NCBI RefSeq assembly: GCF_034718895.1
Contig: NZ_JAYERP010000001.1
Location: 3,571,501-3,635,500, forward strand
Direction: 5' to 3'
DNA length: 64,000 nt
Source: Paenibacillus phoenicis
GTDB lineage: Bacteria > Bacillota > Bacilli > Paenibacillales > Paenibacillaceae
Shown here: positions 24,236-33,276 of the stretch, in pieces
How the letters are laid out: every line of letters begins with the position of its first letter
Position numbering within the stretch: the stretch's first letter is position 1
Notes under the pieces: generated by a model
Databases searched by the model: none
Told to the model about the DNA's origin: nothing
Seen by the model: the letters and a program-made list of their open reading frames with translations, nothing else
Translations under genes and position numbers: made by a program

Positions 24236-25195
24236 TTACGCTGTTCTTGTTTTCGAACGGTCGAGAAGCACCGCGATCAGAATGACAGCCCCTTTTACGA
24301 CTTGTTGATAGAACGACGATACGTTAAGCAAGTTCAGACCGTTGTTCAGCACGCCGATAATGACGGCGCCGATCAATGTCCCGACGATCCAGCCTTTGCC
24401 GCCCGACAAGCTCGTTCCACCAAGCACGACCGCCGCGATGGCGTCCAGCTCATAAGAGACGCCTGCCGTCGGCTGCGCGGAGTTCAACCGCGAGGTGAGG
24501 ATGAGGCCGCTGATCGATGCCAGCAGGCCGCTGATCGAGTAGACCAGCAATTTGACTTTGGATGTGCTAATCCCCGATAGCCATGTCGCCTCCTCATTGC
24601 TTCCGACCGCGTATACGCGCCGGCCGAAAGTGGTATGTTTCAGAATGATGTATACCACTGCAAACGCGAGAACCATCCAAATAATCGGTGTCGGTATTTG
24701 CAGAAAGTACCCTTTTCCAAGCAGAGCAAAATCTTTGTTTAAGCCGGTAATCGGCTTCCCGTCGGTGTAAACGAGCGTAAGTCCGCGGTAAATCGTCATC
24801 GTAGCCAGCGTGACGATAAACGGAGCCAGCCGTCCTTTCGCCACGATAAGCCCGTTGACCGCGCCCATAGCCGCTCCGGAGGCAATCCCGACGGCCACGG
24901 CCAGCCAGGTGTTCATTCCGCCGGCCATAAGCCCCGCCGTAAGCGCACTGGATAGAGCGAAAATGGAGCCGACCGATAGGTCGATGCCGCCGGTCAGAAT
25001 AACAAAGGTCATCCCGAACGCAATCAGAGCGTTGATCGAGACCTGGCGAAGCACGTTAAGCAAGTTGTTGACCGTCAAAAAATTGTCGGCAAAAATCGAC
25101 AGCGCGATCATGATGAGCGCCAGCCCGATAAGCGGCCCGATCCCTTGCAAGTTGAACCGTTTCAACGTTTGGGCGCCCGGCGTTTTAGCTAGCAT
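24236..25195 (-). CDS. rbsC: Ribose ABC transporter permease
   Basis: This 319-residue permease of the BPD_transp_2 family has about ten transmembrane segments and the conserved stretches [30 protein letters not shown] and [13 protein letters not shown] 25195 follows GGGGGAGGAG and overlaps the end of rbsA, so the two are translationally coupled; an ORF opening at 25219 lies further inside rbsA without such a site. Confidence 0.92.
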   Translation of the reverse strand: MLAKTPGAQTLKRFNLQGIGPLIGLALIMIALSIFADNFLTVNNLLNVLRQVSINALIAFGMTFVILTGGIDLSVGSIFALSSALTAGLMAGGMNTWLAVAVGIASGAAMGAVNGLIVAKGRLAPFIVTLATMTIYRGLTLVYTDGKPITGLNKDFALLGKGYFLQIPTPIIWMVLAFAVVYIILKHTTFGRRVYAVGSNEEATWLSGISTSKVKLLVYSISGLLASISGLILTSRLNSAQPTAGVSYELDAIAAVVLGGTSLSGGKGWIVGTLIGAVIIGVLNNGLNLLNVSSFYQQVVKGAVILIAVLLDRSKTRTA

Positions 25196-26693
25196 ATTGT
25201 TCTCCTCCCCCTGTGGCACAGATCATAATTTTTTCCTGCGTTGCCTCTTCTCTCGTAAAATGCCCCGTCAGCTTTCCTTCATGCATGACCAGAATTCTGT
25301 CGCTCATGCCCAGAATTTCCGGAAGCTCGGACGAAATCATCACAATCGCGACGCCCTCGGCCGCAAGCTTGTTCATCAGATCGTAAATTTCCTTTTTCGC
25401 GCCGATGTCCACGCCTCTTGTCGGCTCATCCAAAATGAGCACCTGCGGATTCGTCGCCAACCACTTGCCGATGACGACCTTTTGCTGATTGCCTCCGCTA
25501 AGCGAGCCGACCGCCTGCGCGCCGCTTGACGTTTTGATGCGAAGCCGCTGAATCATCGTGTCCGCCAGTTCCCGTTCCTTGGCCTCACTGAGAAATCCGC
25601 CGTTTGAAACCGCTGTCAAATTGGTCATCGACAAGTTGTCGCGGACGCTCATTGCAAGAAGCAGCCCTTCGTCTTTCCGGTCCTCCGTCACTAGCGCCAA
25701 TCCGGCCCGGATCGCATCGCTCGGCTTGCGGATTTGCACCTTCTTGCCGTTGATGGCAATCGTTCCGCCGTCGATGGGCGATACCCCGAACAACGCTTTG
25801 GCCAGTTCCGTGCGTCCCGCTCCCATCAGGCCGGCGATGCCAACAATTTCACCAGCCCGGACGGAAAAGGAGATGCCGTGCAACACACCTTTTTGCGAGA
25901 GGTTCTCCACCCTAAGCTTCTCTTCGCCAAAATCGATGTGCGCTTTAGGGAAACGGTCCTTGATTTCCCGGCCAACCATCATTTTGACGATTTGATCCAT
26001 GTTCGTCTCGGCCACCTTCTCCGTTCCGACATAGCGGCCGTCCCGCATCACCGTAATCCGGTCGCAAATCTGAAAAATCTCCTCCATCCGGTGCGAGATG
26101 TAGATCATCCCAACCCCTTGCCGCTTCAAGGAAGCGATCACCTGAAACAGCCCTTCAATTTCCCGGTTCGTCAGCGCAGCCGTCGGTTCGTCCAGCACCA
26201 AAATTTCCGTATTCATCGACAGGGCCTTGGCGATTTCGACCATCTGCTGCTGGCCAACAGACAATTCTCCGACTATGGCCTCCGGAGGAATCATCAGCCC
26301 AAGCTGCGACAAATACCGGGCCGACTCCCGCTTCATTTTGCGCCAATCGATCAGCCGGGTGGGGCCAAGCGTAAATTCCCGTCCGAGAAAAATATTTTCC
26401 ATCACCGTCAAATGCGGGATCAGATTCAGCTCCTGGTGAATCATCACGATGCCAAGCTCCTGCGCGGCCGACGGCGACAAAATGGACCGCTCCTTGCCCT
26501 TAACCCGCACCGTTCCGCTGTCTTTCGTATAGATGCCGTTTAATATTTTCATCAGGGTCGATTTTCCAGCGCCATTTTCCCCCATCAAGGCGTGCACTTC
26601 GCCGGCTTCAAGCGTAAATTTCACCTGCTCCAGCACTTTTACGCCGGAAAAGCTTTTGTCGATTCCTTCCATCTCCAAAAGCGGCGTATTCAT
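25185..26693 (-). CDS. rbsA: Ribose ABC transporter ATP-binding protein
   Basis: This 502-residue duplicated ABC ATPase has a first cassette with GENGAGKSTLMKIL and LSVGQQQMVEIAKALS, and a second cassette with degenerate Walker A (LMGAGRTELAKALFG) and signature LSGGNQQKVVIGKWL followed by LILDEPTRGVDIGAKKEIY. This is the standard RbsA arrangement for high-affinity ribose uptake with RbsB and RbsC. Confidence 0.94.
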   Translation of the reverse strand: MNTPLLEMEGIDKSFSGVKVLEQVKFTLEAGEVHALMGENGAGKSTLMKILNGIYTKDSGTVRVKGKERSILSPSAAQELGIVMIHQELNLIPHLTVMENIFLGREFTLGPTRLIDWRKMKRESARYLSQLGLMIPPEAIVGELSVGQQQMVEIAKALSMNTEILVLDEPTAALTNREIEGLFQVIASLKRQGVGMIYISHRMEEIFQICDRITVMRDGRYVGTEKVAETNMDQIVKMMVGREIKDRFPKAHIDFGEEKLRVENLSQKGVLHGISFSVRAGEIVGIAGLMGAGRTELAKALFGVSPIDGGTIAINGKKVQIRKPSDAIRAGLALVTEDRKDEGLLLAMSVRDNLSMTNLTAVSNGGFLSEAKERELADTMIQRLRIKTSSGAQAVGSLSGGNQQKVVIGKWLATNPQVLILDEPTRGVDIGAKKEIYDLMNKLAAEGVAIVMISSELPEILGMSDRILVMHEGKLTGHFTREEATQEKIMICATGGGEQYAS

Positions 26694-26709
26694 CTATAGC
26701 CCCCCCATC

Positions 26710-27105
26710 CTAAAAAATGACTCCCGCGTGCAAAATTACGTTGGCGTACGGCGTACATTCGCCGGTACGAACGACCGCTTTGGCCTCGCGGGTCAACTGC
26801 TTGAACCGCTCGTGCGTTACGTTGCCTTCGGCCGCCCCTTCAAGCAGAAGCGCCGTCTTTTCGTACAATTCCGGGCTGGCCTCCTTCATTTCAGCGGCGA
26901 CCGTGTACCGCTCCACCTGCATTTCCTCCAAAATCGTCTCCAGCGTCTCCACATATCCGGGCACCCCGCGCTTCAGCGCCAGATCGATCCGTCTTACGCC
27001 GGGAGGAATCGGCAGTCCGCAATCGGCAATGACGATGGTGTCCGTATGGCCGAGTTCGCTGATCACTCTTGACAATTCGCTGTTGATGATTCCGATTTTT
27101 TTCAT
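26710..27105 (-). CDS. rbsD: D-ribose pyranase
   Basis: This 131-residue protein interconverts beta-pyran and beta-furan forms of ribose before phosphorylation. It contains GIINSELSRVISELGHTD and IADCGLPIPPGVRRIDLAL with the conserved His and Asp, and ends in the usual C-terminal GECTPYANVILHAGV. It lies between rbsK and rbsA. Confidence 0.93.
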   Translation of the reverse strand: MKKIGIINSELSRVISELGHTDTIVIADCGLPIPPGVRRIDLALKRGVPGYVETLETILEEMQVERYTVAAEMKEASPELYEKTALLLEGAAEGNVTHERFKQLTREAKAVVRTGECTPYANVILHAGVIF

Positions 27106-27108
27106 CGC

Positions 27109-28047
27109 TCATTCTCCTGTCTTGTTTTTCAGCTTTGCGGCGAACCGCTCCGCTTCCGCTTCGGAAGGCATGCCCGCCTGAGCGCCGAATTTCGTAACGG
27201 CGAGCGCGGATACGAGCGCCGCATATTCAACCGCTTCGCGCAAGCTCCGTCCCTTAGCGAGCGATACGGCCAAACCGGCATTGTAGCAGTCACCCGCTCC
27301 CGTCGTATCCACCACCTTAACCTGATGGCCCGGGACGGTTCGCACCTCGCCGTCCTCCGTCAAATAAGCGGAACCGTCCGCTCCAAGCGTCGTAATAATG
27401 TGCTTAGCTTCCATCTCTTTCATACGCCGCATCGCCGCCGCAAGCTTTGTCCCGTCCGCATCCATACCGGTGTAACGGCTTAGCTCCGTACGGTTTGGCG
27501 TAACGTAGTCGACATAGCCGAATAATTCCGGCGGCAAAGGCTGCGCGGGCGCGGGATTCAGCACGACCGTCTTGCCGAGCGACTTCGCTTTCTGCGCCGC
27601 GTAGAAGACGGTGTCCACCGGAATTTCAAGCTGCAGCAGCACGATATCCGCCCGGCGAAGCTTGTCTTCGTTCTCATCGATGTCCTCCGGGCTCACCCGG
27701 TAGTTTGCGCCGGGCACAACCACGATGCTGTTGTCTCCTTCCGCGACATAAATCGAAGCTACGCCCGTCGTGCAGCCGGGCAGGCGCTTCACGCCGCTGA
27801 TGTCAACGCCATCCTGCCGCAGAGCTTCGAGCAGTTCCCGGCCAAAAGCGTCCTCGCCAACCGCGCCGATCATCGCCGTCTCCGCGCCAAGCCGCGCCGC
27901 CGCAACCGCCTGGTTCGCTCCTTTCCCCCCGGGGATGAAGCGAATCTGTTCGCCAAGCAGCGTTTCCCCAACCTGCGGATGCTGGCGCGTTTCCACCACA
28001 ATATCCATATTCAAGCTGCCAATGACCGCCACTTTCGGTTTATTCAT
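27109..28047 (-). CDS. rbsK: Ribokinase
   Basis: This 312-residue PfkB-family kinase phosphorylates D-ribose at O5. Visible motifs are the N-terminal GSLNMDIV, the substrate motif GGKGANQAVAAARLG, and the C-terminal anion hole and catalytic base DTTGAGDCYNAGLAVSL. It is separated from rbsD by three bases and follows the regulator gene. Confidence 0.94.
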   Translation of the reverse strand: MNKPKVAVIGSLNMDIVVETRQHPQVGETLLGEQIRFIPGGKGANQAVAAARLGAETAMIGAVGEDAFGRELLEALRQDGVDISGVKRLPGCTTGVASIYVAEGDNSIVVVPGANYRVSPEDIDENEDKLRRADIVLLQLEIPVDTVFYAAQKAKSLGKTVVLNPAPAQPLPPELFGYVDYVTPNRTELSRYTGMDADGTKLAAAMRRMKEMEAKHIITTLGADGSAYLTEDGEVRTVPGHQVKVVDTTGAGDCYNAGLAVSLAKGRSLREAVEYAALVSALAVTKFGAQAGMPSEAEAERFAAKLKNKTGE

Positions 28048-28084
28048 CGCACTCTATCCTTCCTGAAAATTGGGTATCTTTATC

Positions 28085-29128
28085 TTATTTAGGATCAAAC
28101 GCCAACGTCGAGTCTCTGGCGATCAGCTTCACGTCAAGCTCGTAAAGCCGATCCTCCTCCAGCGTGCCTTCGATCTTCTTGATCAGCAGGCGCGAAATCA
28201 GCGCGCCCATTTCATAAATCGGCTGCGCGATCGTCGTCAGCTCGGGCACCGTAATTTCCGTCGTCTGGATGCCGTCGAAGCCGCACAGCGCCACCTGCTT
28301 GCCAACTTTGATGCCCATGCGGTTAAGCGCTTTCAATGCGCCGATCGCCATCAGATCGTTGCCGGCAAAAATGCCGTCGATATCAGGGTGACGCCGCATC
28401 AGCCGCTCGGTCGCGTTCATCCCGCCGCGAATCCGAAAGTCGCCTTCTTCAAGCAAGGTCGGCGTGTACCAATTAAACCGCTGCACCTCCTCTTCAAAGC
28501 CGATCAGCCGCTCCTTTCCGGTGATCAAATGCTGCGGGCCGTAGATATGGGCGATTTTCCGGCAGCCGATCTCAAGCAGATGCCGAACCGCCATCGCCGC
28601 GCCTTCTTTGTTTTTTGATCGGACGACGCTGGAGCTTTGCTCCGACGGGCCGCGGTCCAGGCAAACGTAAGGAATGCCGAGCTTGGTCAGCATTTCCGCA
28701 TCGCCGGGTCCGAACGTCTGGGAAGCGAAAATAAAGCCGTCGATATATTTCTTCTTGAGCGTTTCGATATATCGTCTTTCCTTATCCCCCTGATCGTCCG
28801 AATTGCCCAAAATCACCGTATATCCGTAAGTGGCGGCGACGTCCTCCACCGCTCGGGCCAGATCCGAGAAAAACAGGTTCGAAATATCCGGCAAAATGAG
28901 CGCAATCGTCTTCGTCTTCTTTCCGGCCAGCCCCCGCGCCACCTGATTCGGCGCATAATCGAGCTTCTCGATCGCGGCTTTGATCGACCGCTGCGTTTCC
29001 CCGTTGACATAACCGCTTTTGTTCAAATAACGCGATACGGTCGAGACGGACACGCCGGCCAATTTGGCCACATCACGAATCGTTGCGATAACAATCCCTC
29101 CCGCCGCTAAACATGGTATCGGTACCAC
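28085..29128 (-). CDS. rbsR: LacI-family ribose operon repressor
   Basis: This LacI-type regulator has an HTH at its start (TIRDVAKLAGVSVSTVSRYL) followed by hinge and effector domain (IALILPDISNLFFSDLARAVE, GIFAGNDLMAIGALKALNRMG). The start is unclear. The frame is open to a GTG at 29128, but that codon lies within an operator palindrome and has no ribosome binding site. GGGAGGG at about 29096-29102 lies just before the HTH, where the only in-frame candidates are the rare codons ATT 29095 and ATC 29089. It should repress rbsKDACB and itself in the absence of ribose. Confidence 0.88.
   Translation of the reverse strand: MVPIPCLAAGGIVIATIRDVAKLAGVSVSTVSRYLNKSGYVNGETQRSIKAAIEKLDYAPNQVARGLAGKKTKTIALILPDISNLFFSDLARAVEDVAATYGYTVILGNSDDQGDKERRYIETLKKKYIDGFIFASQTFGPGDAEMLTKLGIPYVCLDRGPSEQSSSVVRSKNKEGAAMAVRHLLEIGCRKIAHIYGPQHLITGKERLIGFEEEVQRFNWYTPTLLEEGDFRIRGGMNATERLMRRHPDIDGIFAGNDLMAIGALKALNRMGIKVGKQVALCGFDGIQTTEITVPELTTIAQPIYEMGALISRLLIKKIEGTLEEDRLYELDVKLIARDSTLAFDPK
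29114..29127 (-). promoter_or_regulatory. LacI-type operator, proximal
   Basis: TGGTATCGGTACCA is a near-palindrome immediately upstream of the probable rbsR start and resembles the distal site at 29191. Confidence 0.65.
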
Positions 29129-29190
29129 AAAAATTTAAATAACATATCACGGAAAATTTATACATATAGAATTAAGATTTGTTATTTGAA

Positions 29191-29208
29191 TGTGGTAACG
29201 GTACCACA
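29191..29208 (-). promoter_or_regulatory. LacI-type operator, distal
   Basis: TGTGGTAACGGTACCACA is an 18-bp almost perfect palindrome 77 bp from the proximal site, centre to centre about 79 bp. The pair suggests repression by looping or cooperative binding of RbsR. Confidence 0.72.
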
Positions 29209-29266
29209 TTTCTTGCTGTAAATATACCATGCCGGCGAAAAAAAAGCAACCCGGCTTGTCGAATCC

Positions 29267-30739
29267 TGTTGTTCTTCTGTGATAATGTCACCCTATAACT
29301 GTTCTGAGATAATGTCACTATGGGACAGGAGACATTAACTTTGACAAGAACAGAACTAAAGAAGGTAGTTGTGGTGGAGAAAGTCCTTGAGGGACATATG
29401 ACAAACAGAGAAGGAGCAGCAGCCCTAGGGCTGACGGAGCGGCAGATTATTCGACTGAAGAAGAAATATTGTGTTGAGGGAGGAGCGCAGGGAATCATTC
29501 ATAAAAATCGAGGAAGGAAACCGGTATATGCTTTAAGCGATGAACTAAAGGAACAAGTTGTCACCTTATATCAGACGAAGTATCACGGTAGTAACAGTTG
29601 TCATTATGCGGAGTTGTTAGAGGAACATGAAGCGATACAAATTAGCCCCTCGAGTGTGCGTAGAATCCTGCTGGATCAAGGGATAAAACAAGTGAAACCA
29701 AGACGGCGCAGTAAAGCACATCCGCCTCGTCAACGTAAGGCTCAGGCCGGAATGCTATGGCAAATTGATGCGACACCTTATGCCTGGCTTGAAAACCGGG
29801 CCCCCGCCTTTGCACTACACGCAGCCATTGACGATGCGACAGGCATTGTCGTCGGTGCCGTATTCCGTAAGAACGAGTGTCGTGAAGGCTACTTCTTGGT
29901 GATGCAGCAGGGCATTGAGCAATATGGTGTACCCCTTGGTTTATACAGTGATCGGCACACCATCTTCCGATCGCCGAATGAGAAGCTCACCGTGGAGCAG
30001 GAGCTTGCCGGAAAAACCAAACCTCTATCCAATTTCGGTAAAGCCATGGCTGACCTACATATTGAGCATATCAAGGCGATTACGCCTCAAGCCAAGGGAC
30101 GTATAGAAAGGCTCTGGAAAACGTTCCAGGACCGTCTGGTGATTGAACTGCGGCTCTTGGGTGTGAAGTCGATGGATGAAGCAAATAAGGTGCTTCCTCT
30201 TCTGCTCGACAAGCACAATCGCAAGTTTGCCGTTCTGCCGAAGGAAGCTGACTCGGCTTATATACCACTTGACTCTGCCGTCCATCTTGGGCATATCTTC
30301 ACGGTTCGTGAATATCGCCAAATGGGTACTGGCAACACGCTTTCATACAATGGAAAGATCTACACTCTCGCCAAACCGATTCCTCTCCGACTTGATGCCA
30401 AGTCTACAGTCGAAGTACGTGAGACTTTAAACGGTGAAATTCTGTTGTGGTACCAAGGACAAGCCTTACCTTTAAAAAGGACGGAAAAACCTCAACGAGT
30501 GGCTGAAGAAACAAAAAAAGCGAGTTCTGCGCAGCCACGCAAACCCGCTGTAGATCATCCGTGGAGATCCACGGTAAACACCATGGCTAAGCTTAGCACA
30601 AAACGAAGCTCATTCCAAGATGCTATATACTCACAGCATAACAGCTATGCGGAGACCTCCTGGTAAAACAGGAGGCTCTAACAAATAAAGTGACATTTTC
30701 ATAGCACAGTTAAGGTGACATTTTCACAGACGATTGACA
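29267..30739 (+). mobile_element. IS1202-like (ISNCY) insertion sequence, complete
   Basis: Terminal repeats of 26 nt begin TGTTGTTCTTCTGTGATAAT (left) and, on the opposite strand, TGTCAATCGTCTGTGAAAAT (right); each end also holds a second internal ATGTCAC motif. The element is flanked by the 17-bp direct repeat CCCGGCTTGTCGAATCC at 29250-29266 and 30740-30756, a target duplication of unusual length that is known for subgroups of the IS1202 family. Confidence 0.82.
29320..30666 (+). CDS. IS1202-family (ISNCY) DDE transposase
   Basis: This protein of about 448 residues has an N-terminal HTH (GHMTNREGAAALGLTERQII, RLKKKY) and an rve integrase core with LWQIDATPYAWL (first Asp), LYSDRHTIF (second Asp) and AKGRIERLWKTFQDRLVIEL (Glu). 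TTG 29341 follows CAGGAG and may be the true start instead of ATG 29320. The reading frame is intact, so the element could be active. Confidence 0.85.
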   Translation: MGQETLTLTRTELKKVVVVEKVLEGHMTNREGAAALGLTERQIIRLKKKYCVEGGAQGIIHKNRGRKPVYALSDELKEQVVTLYQTKYHGSNSCHYAELLEEHEAIQISPSSVRRILLDQGIKQVKPRRRSKAHPPRQRKAQAGMLWQIDATPYAWLENRAPAFALHAAIDDATGIVVGAVFRKNECREGYFLVMQQGIEQYGVPLGLYSDRHTIFRSPNEKLTVEQELAGKTKPLSNFGKAMADLHIEHIKAITPQAKGRIERLWKTFQDRLVIELRLLGVKSMDEANKVLPLLLDKHNRKFAVLPKEADSAYIPLDSAVHLGHIFTVREYRQMGTGNTLSYNGKIYTLAKPIPLRLDAKSTVEVRETLNGEILLWYQGQALPLKRTEKPQRVAEETKKASSAQPRKPAVDHPWRSTVNTMAKLSTKRSSFQDAIYSQHNSYAETSW

Positions 30740-30796
30740 CCCGGCTTGTCGAATCCACAAACAGCAGGTTGTAATCTTCGTTTTTAGCGAGGTGCC

Positions 30797-31027
30797 ATGG
30801 TTACTATTAAAGATATCGCGCGGGTCGCCGGCGTCTCGCATACCACCGTATCAAGAGCGCTGAACGGAAACCCGCTGATCAAAAAAGAGACTCGTGAGCG
30901 GATTGAAAAAATCGCCGCCGAACTAAACTATATTCCCAATTACAGCGCCAAAAGCCTGGTGATGAAAAGGTCCTATACGATCGTCCTCTTCAGAAAGACA
31001 AAATCCCCCAAAATTGTGAACCTCTGA
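30797..31027 (+). pseudogene. Truncated LacI-family regulator (HTH only)
   Basis: The first 60 or so codons are a normal LacI DNA-binding domain (TIKDIARVAGVSHTTVSRAL, RIEKIAAELNYIPNYSAKSL). After SYTIVLF the sequence diverges into the end of the duplicated 4-TM segment and stops, so the effector domain is missing. A bare HTH might still bind DNA, but the break coincides with a rearrangement point near 30990. Confidence 0.75.
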
Positions 31028-31066
31028 ACCCATTTCTTACTGCTTAATACTAAACCTCGCCAAACA

Positions 31067-31477
31067 CTACCAGACCTCTCTTGCTCTAAGATCCGCACAA
31101 AACGTCAAACCCGCAATATAAAACGGATACAATCCACACGCAGCGATCATGACCAACCCCATCCCCGGAAGCGGCACCTCTTGGGGATCGGTGATCGGAT
31201 AGGCGGAGGCAAACCCTTTGATGAATAGCAGGAAATAAGGAATCCACAAGATCGTTGCCAGGTATTTTCGTTTCCCCGGGCTTAGCTGGAACTTCGTCAG
31301 AACATAAGCGAGGATGGAGAACAGAACAATGAGCAGGAACACCGCCACAGGTACATAACGATCCATATGGGCGATTCCGGTAACTCTTTCAAGCCGATAC
31401 ACATTCATCAGAAGCTCCACTTGAACAAATAGGGAAAAAGCATACAGCACGCTAACTCCATTCACTTTCCACATCAT
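31067..31477 (-). CDS. 4-TM hypothetical membrane protein, copy B
   Basis: This 136-residue protein has four transmembrane segments and the loop AYPITDPQEVPLPGMG; family unknown. GGGAGG lies upstream of ATG 31477. It follows the hprK-like gene by 66 bp on the same strand and is probably the last gene of that operon. Copy A lies at 20213-20623. Confidence 0.68.
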   Translation of the reverse strand: MMWKVNGVSVLYAFSLFVQVELLMNVYRLERVTGIAHMDRYVPVAVFLLIVLFSILAYVLTKFQLSPGKRKYLATILWIPYFLLFIKGFASAYPITDPQEVPLPGMGLVMIAACGLYPFYIAGLTFCADLRAREVW

Positions 31478-31543
31478 CTTTGCGTTGAACCTCCCTCACT
31501 CACCATTGGGTTCGTTGGGATCATAGGAGCTCGCCAGCAGCCC

Positions 31544-32461
31544 CTACGACCCCATCTCCTCCTCGATCCGTTTCATAAACTCATCCACAGCGCTGTAGCC
31601 GAGCTGCTTCAGGTACCAGTTGTTCGCAGCGGCCTCGATCAGGCCGGCGACATCCCGGCCGGGTTGGAGCTGGATTTCGATGTGCGGGATTTGGACCCCT
31701 AAGTATTCCGTACACTGCGGCACCGTCTCCAGTTCGTTGTTGAGGGCATGTTCCTGCCACGGCACCAGCTCGATATCCAAGACAATCCGTGTCTCATCCT
31801 GAAAAGCCCGACGTCCATACTGCCGTACCACGTTGATCAGCCCGATGCTGCGTAGAGCCAGGAATTCGCGGGTCGTTTCGTTATGGGTTCCGAGCAGCGT
31901 GGTTGGGCTTAATTTTTTTAACACGACAATATCGTCTGCGACCAAACGGTGCCCTCTGCGAATCAGGGTATGCGCTGTTTCGCTCTTGCCGATGCCAGAC
32001 TTGCCGCGTAGCAGGATGCCGATCCCCGAGACGTTCACGCACACCCCATGGATCGAGATCTCCGGAGCCAGCGCCTTAACCAAATAACTGTCCAGCTTGG
32101 CGATAAACTCCGTCGCTGTCTCTTCCGTACGCAGCAACGGAATGCCTTCCTCCTCGCAGTACAGCTCTAAATATGGAATCTCCTGCTGCCCGGACGTCAC
32201 GATAAAGCACGGAGGGTGATATTTCACGATGTTCCCGATCCGCAGCTTGCGTTCCTCCACGCTTAACGTCAAGAGGTAGTTGATCTCCTTACGGCCCAAC
32301 ACCTGCACCCGATTCATTGGAAAAAAATCGAAATATCCCACGAACTCCAGCCCCGGCCGATGCGTCCGAGGACGAGTAATCTCCCGATCCATCCGTTCCG
32401 CCCCTGCGAGCACTTCCAATTTAAACGTGTCCACCAGCTTCTGTACGGTAATCGTCTTCAT
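31544..32461 (-). CDS. HPr kinase/phosphorylase-like protein
   Basis: This 305-residue protein has the HprK layout. The N-terminal domain runs to about residue 120. Then come ISIHGVCVNVSGIGILL, P-loop RGKSGIGKSETAHTLIRRGH, HRLVADDIVVLK, and the C-terminal LQPGRDVAGLIEAAANNWYL corresponding to the HprK C-terminal signature. ATG 32461 follows AAGGAGGAG. HprK controls catabolite repression by phosphorylating Ser46 of HPr, but here the gene is not with lgt or other usual partners; it lies in an operon with an acetyltransferase and an isomerase, so it may be a paralogue with another target. Confidence 0.82.
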   Translation of the reverse strand: MKTITVQKLVDTFKLEVLAGAERMDREITRPRTHRPGLEFVGYFDFFPMNRVQVLGRKEINYLLTLSVEERKLRIGNIVKYHPPCFIVTSGQQEIPYLELYCEEEGIPLLRTEETATEFIAKLDSYLVKALAPEISIHGVCVNVSGIGILLRGKSGIGKSETAHTLIRRGHRLVADDIVVLKKLSPTTLLGTHNETTREFLALRSIGLINVVRQYGRRAFQDETRIVLDIELVPWQEHALNNELETVPQCTEYLGVQIPHIEIQLQPGRDVAGLIEAAANNWYLKQLGYSAVDEFMKRIEEEMGS

Positions 32462-32481
32462 CTGATTCTCCTCCTTCCGGT

Positions 32482-33276
32482 TCATTCCGACCGGCCTCCC
32501 ATCCAGCGTCCCGGATCTTTAAGCGGTTCGTTATCGGAGAACAAATCCGGCTCCTCCTTCAACATTTCCGTAATCACTTCCGCCACGCCGGCCGCATCGC
32601 AGACCCGTACCACGGCATCTCCCAATTTCCCCTTGCGCAAGGCACCTCGATGCTCAAGCACTTCTTCCACCTTCCAAAAATGCTCCGACCAAGGCAACCC
32701 GCAATGTCTGCGGGAAGGGACCGGAATTTCTGCACCGTCCGGCGTGATTGTGTACAACATTTCGTGATCGTCCGTGAGTCTTCCCGGGATATCCACCCAC
32801 TCCTCGACCCCATGGATGAAGGTATTCCGTCTCAAATCGACCCCAACGAGCAGAATTGTCGCTTTGCGGTCGAGCAGCTTCCCCCACGAGGATCCTCGGG
32901 CACAAGGCGTATCAAACAGATGATCCTCCGCCGTAAACGCCTTAGCGTCCCATCCTAACGCGGCGACCGAATGGGTGGGATGCCACGACCGGATGACGCC
33001 GGGTCTCTTGCGGAACAGCTCCGGCAGAATGCCAACGCACACCGGCGAATGCTCCACCTCAAATCGGGGGCGATCCTTATTGATATATGACCAAGTATGC
33101 GTGGGGAACACCAGCAGCCCCTGCGACATATACTCTGAAAACGCATCCAAAACTGTATCTGCGCCGCCCTCTACCTCACCTAGGCTTTTCATGGAGGAAT
33201 GGACTAGCACGGTTCCTGCACTGTCCAACCCTAGGGCCTCCAGTTGGCGGATTAAACTCTCTTTCGTATGCCTCAT
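32482..33276 (-). CDS. AAC(3)-family (YokD-like) N-acetyltransferase
   Basis: This 264-residue Antibiotic_NAT family protein begins with the usual LVHSSMKSLGEV motif and has GLLVFPTHTWSYIN, WHPTHSVAALG and DTPCARGSSWGKLL (acetyl-CoA and acceptor site region). Homologues include true aminoglycoside 3-N-acetyltransferases and proteins of other function; substrate cannot be assigned. It overlaps the upstream isomerase gene by 4 bp. Confidence 0.83.
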   Translation of the reverse strand: MRHTKESLIRQLEALGLDSAGTVLVHSSMKSLGEVEGGADTVLDAFSEYMSQGLLVFPTHTWSYINKDRPRFEVEHSPVCVGILPELFRKRPGVIRSWHPTHSVAALGWDAKAFTAEDHLFDTPCARGSSWGKLLDRKATILLVGVDLRRNTFIHGVEEWVDIPGRLTDDHEMLYTITPDGAEIPVPSRRHCGLPWSEHFWKVEEVLEHRGALRKGKLGDAVVRVCDAAGVAEVITEMLKEEPDLFSDNEPLKDPGRWMGGRSE

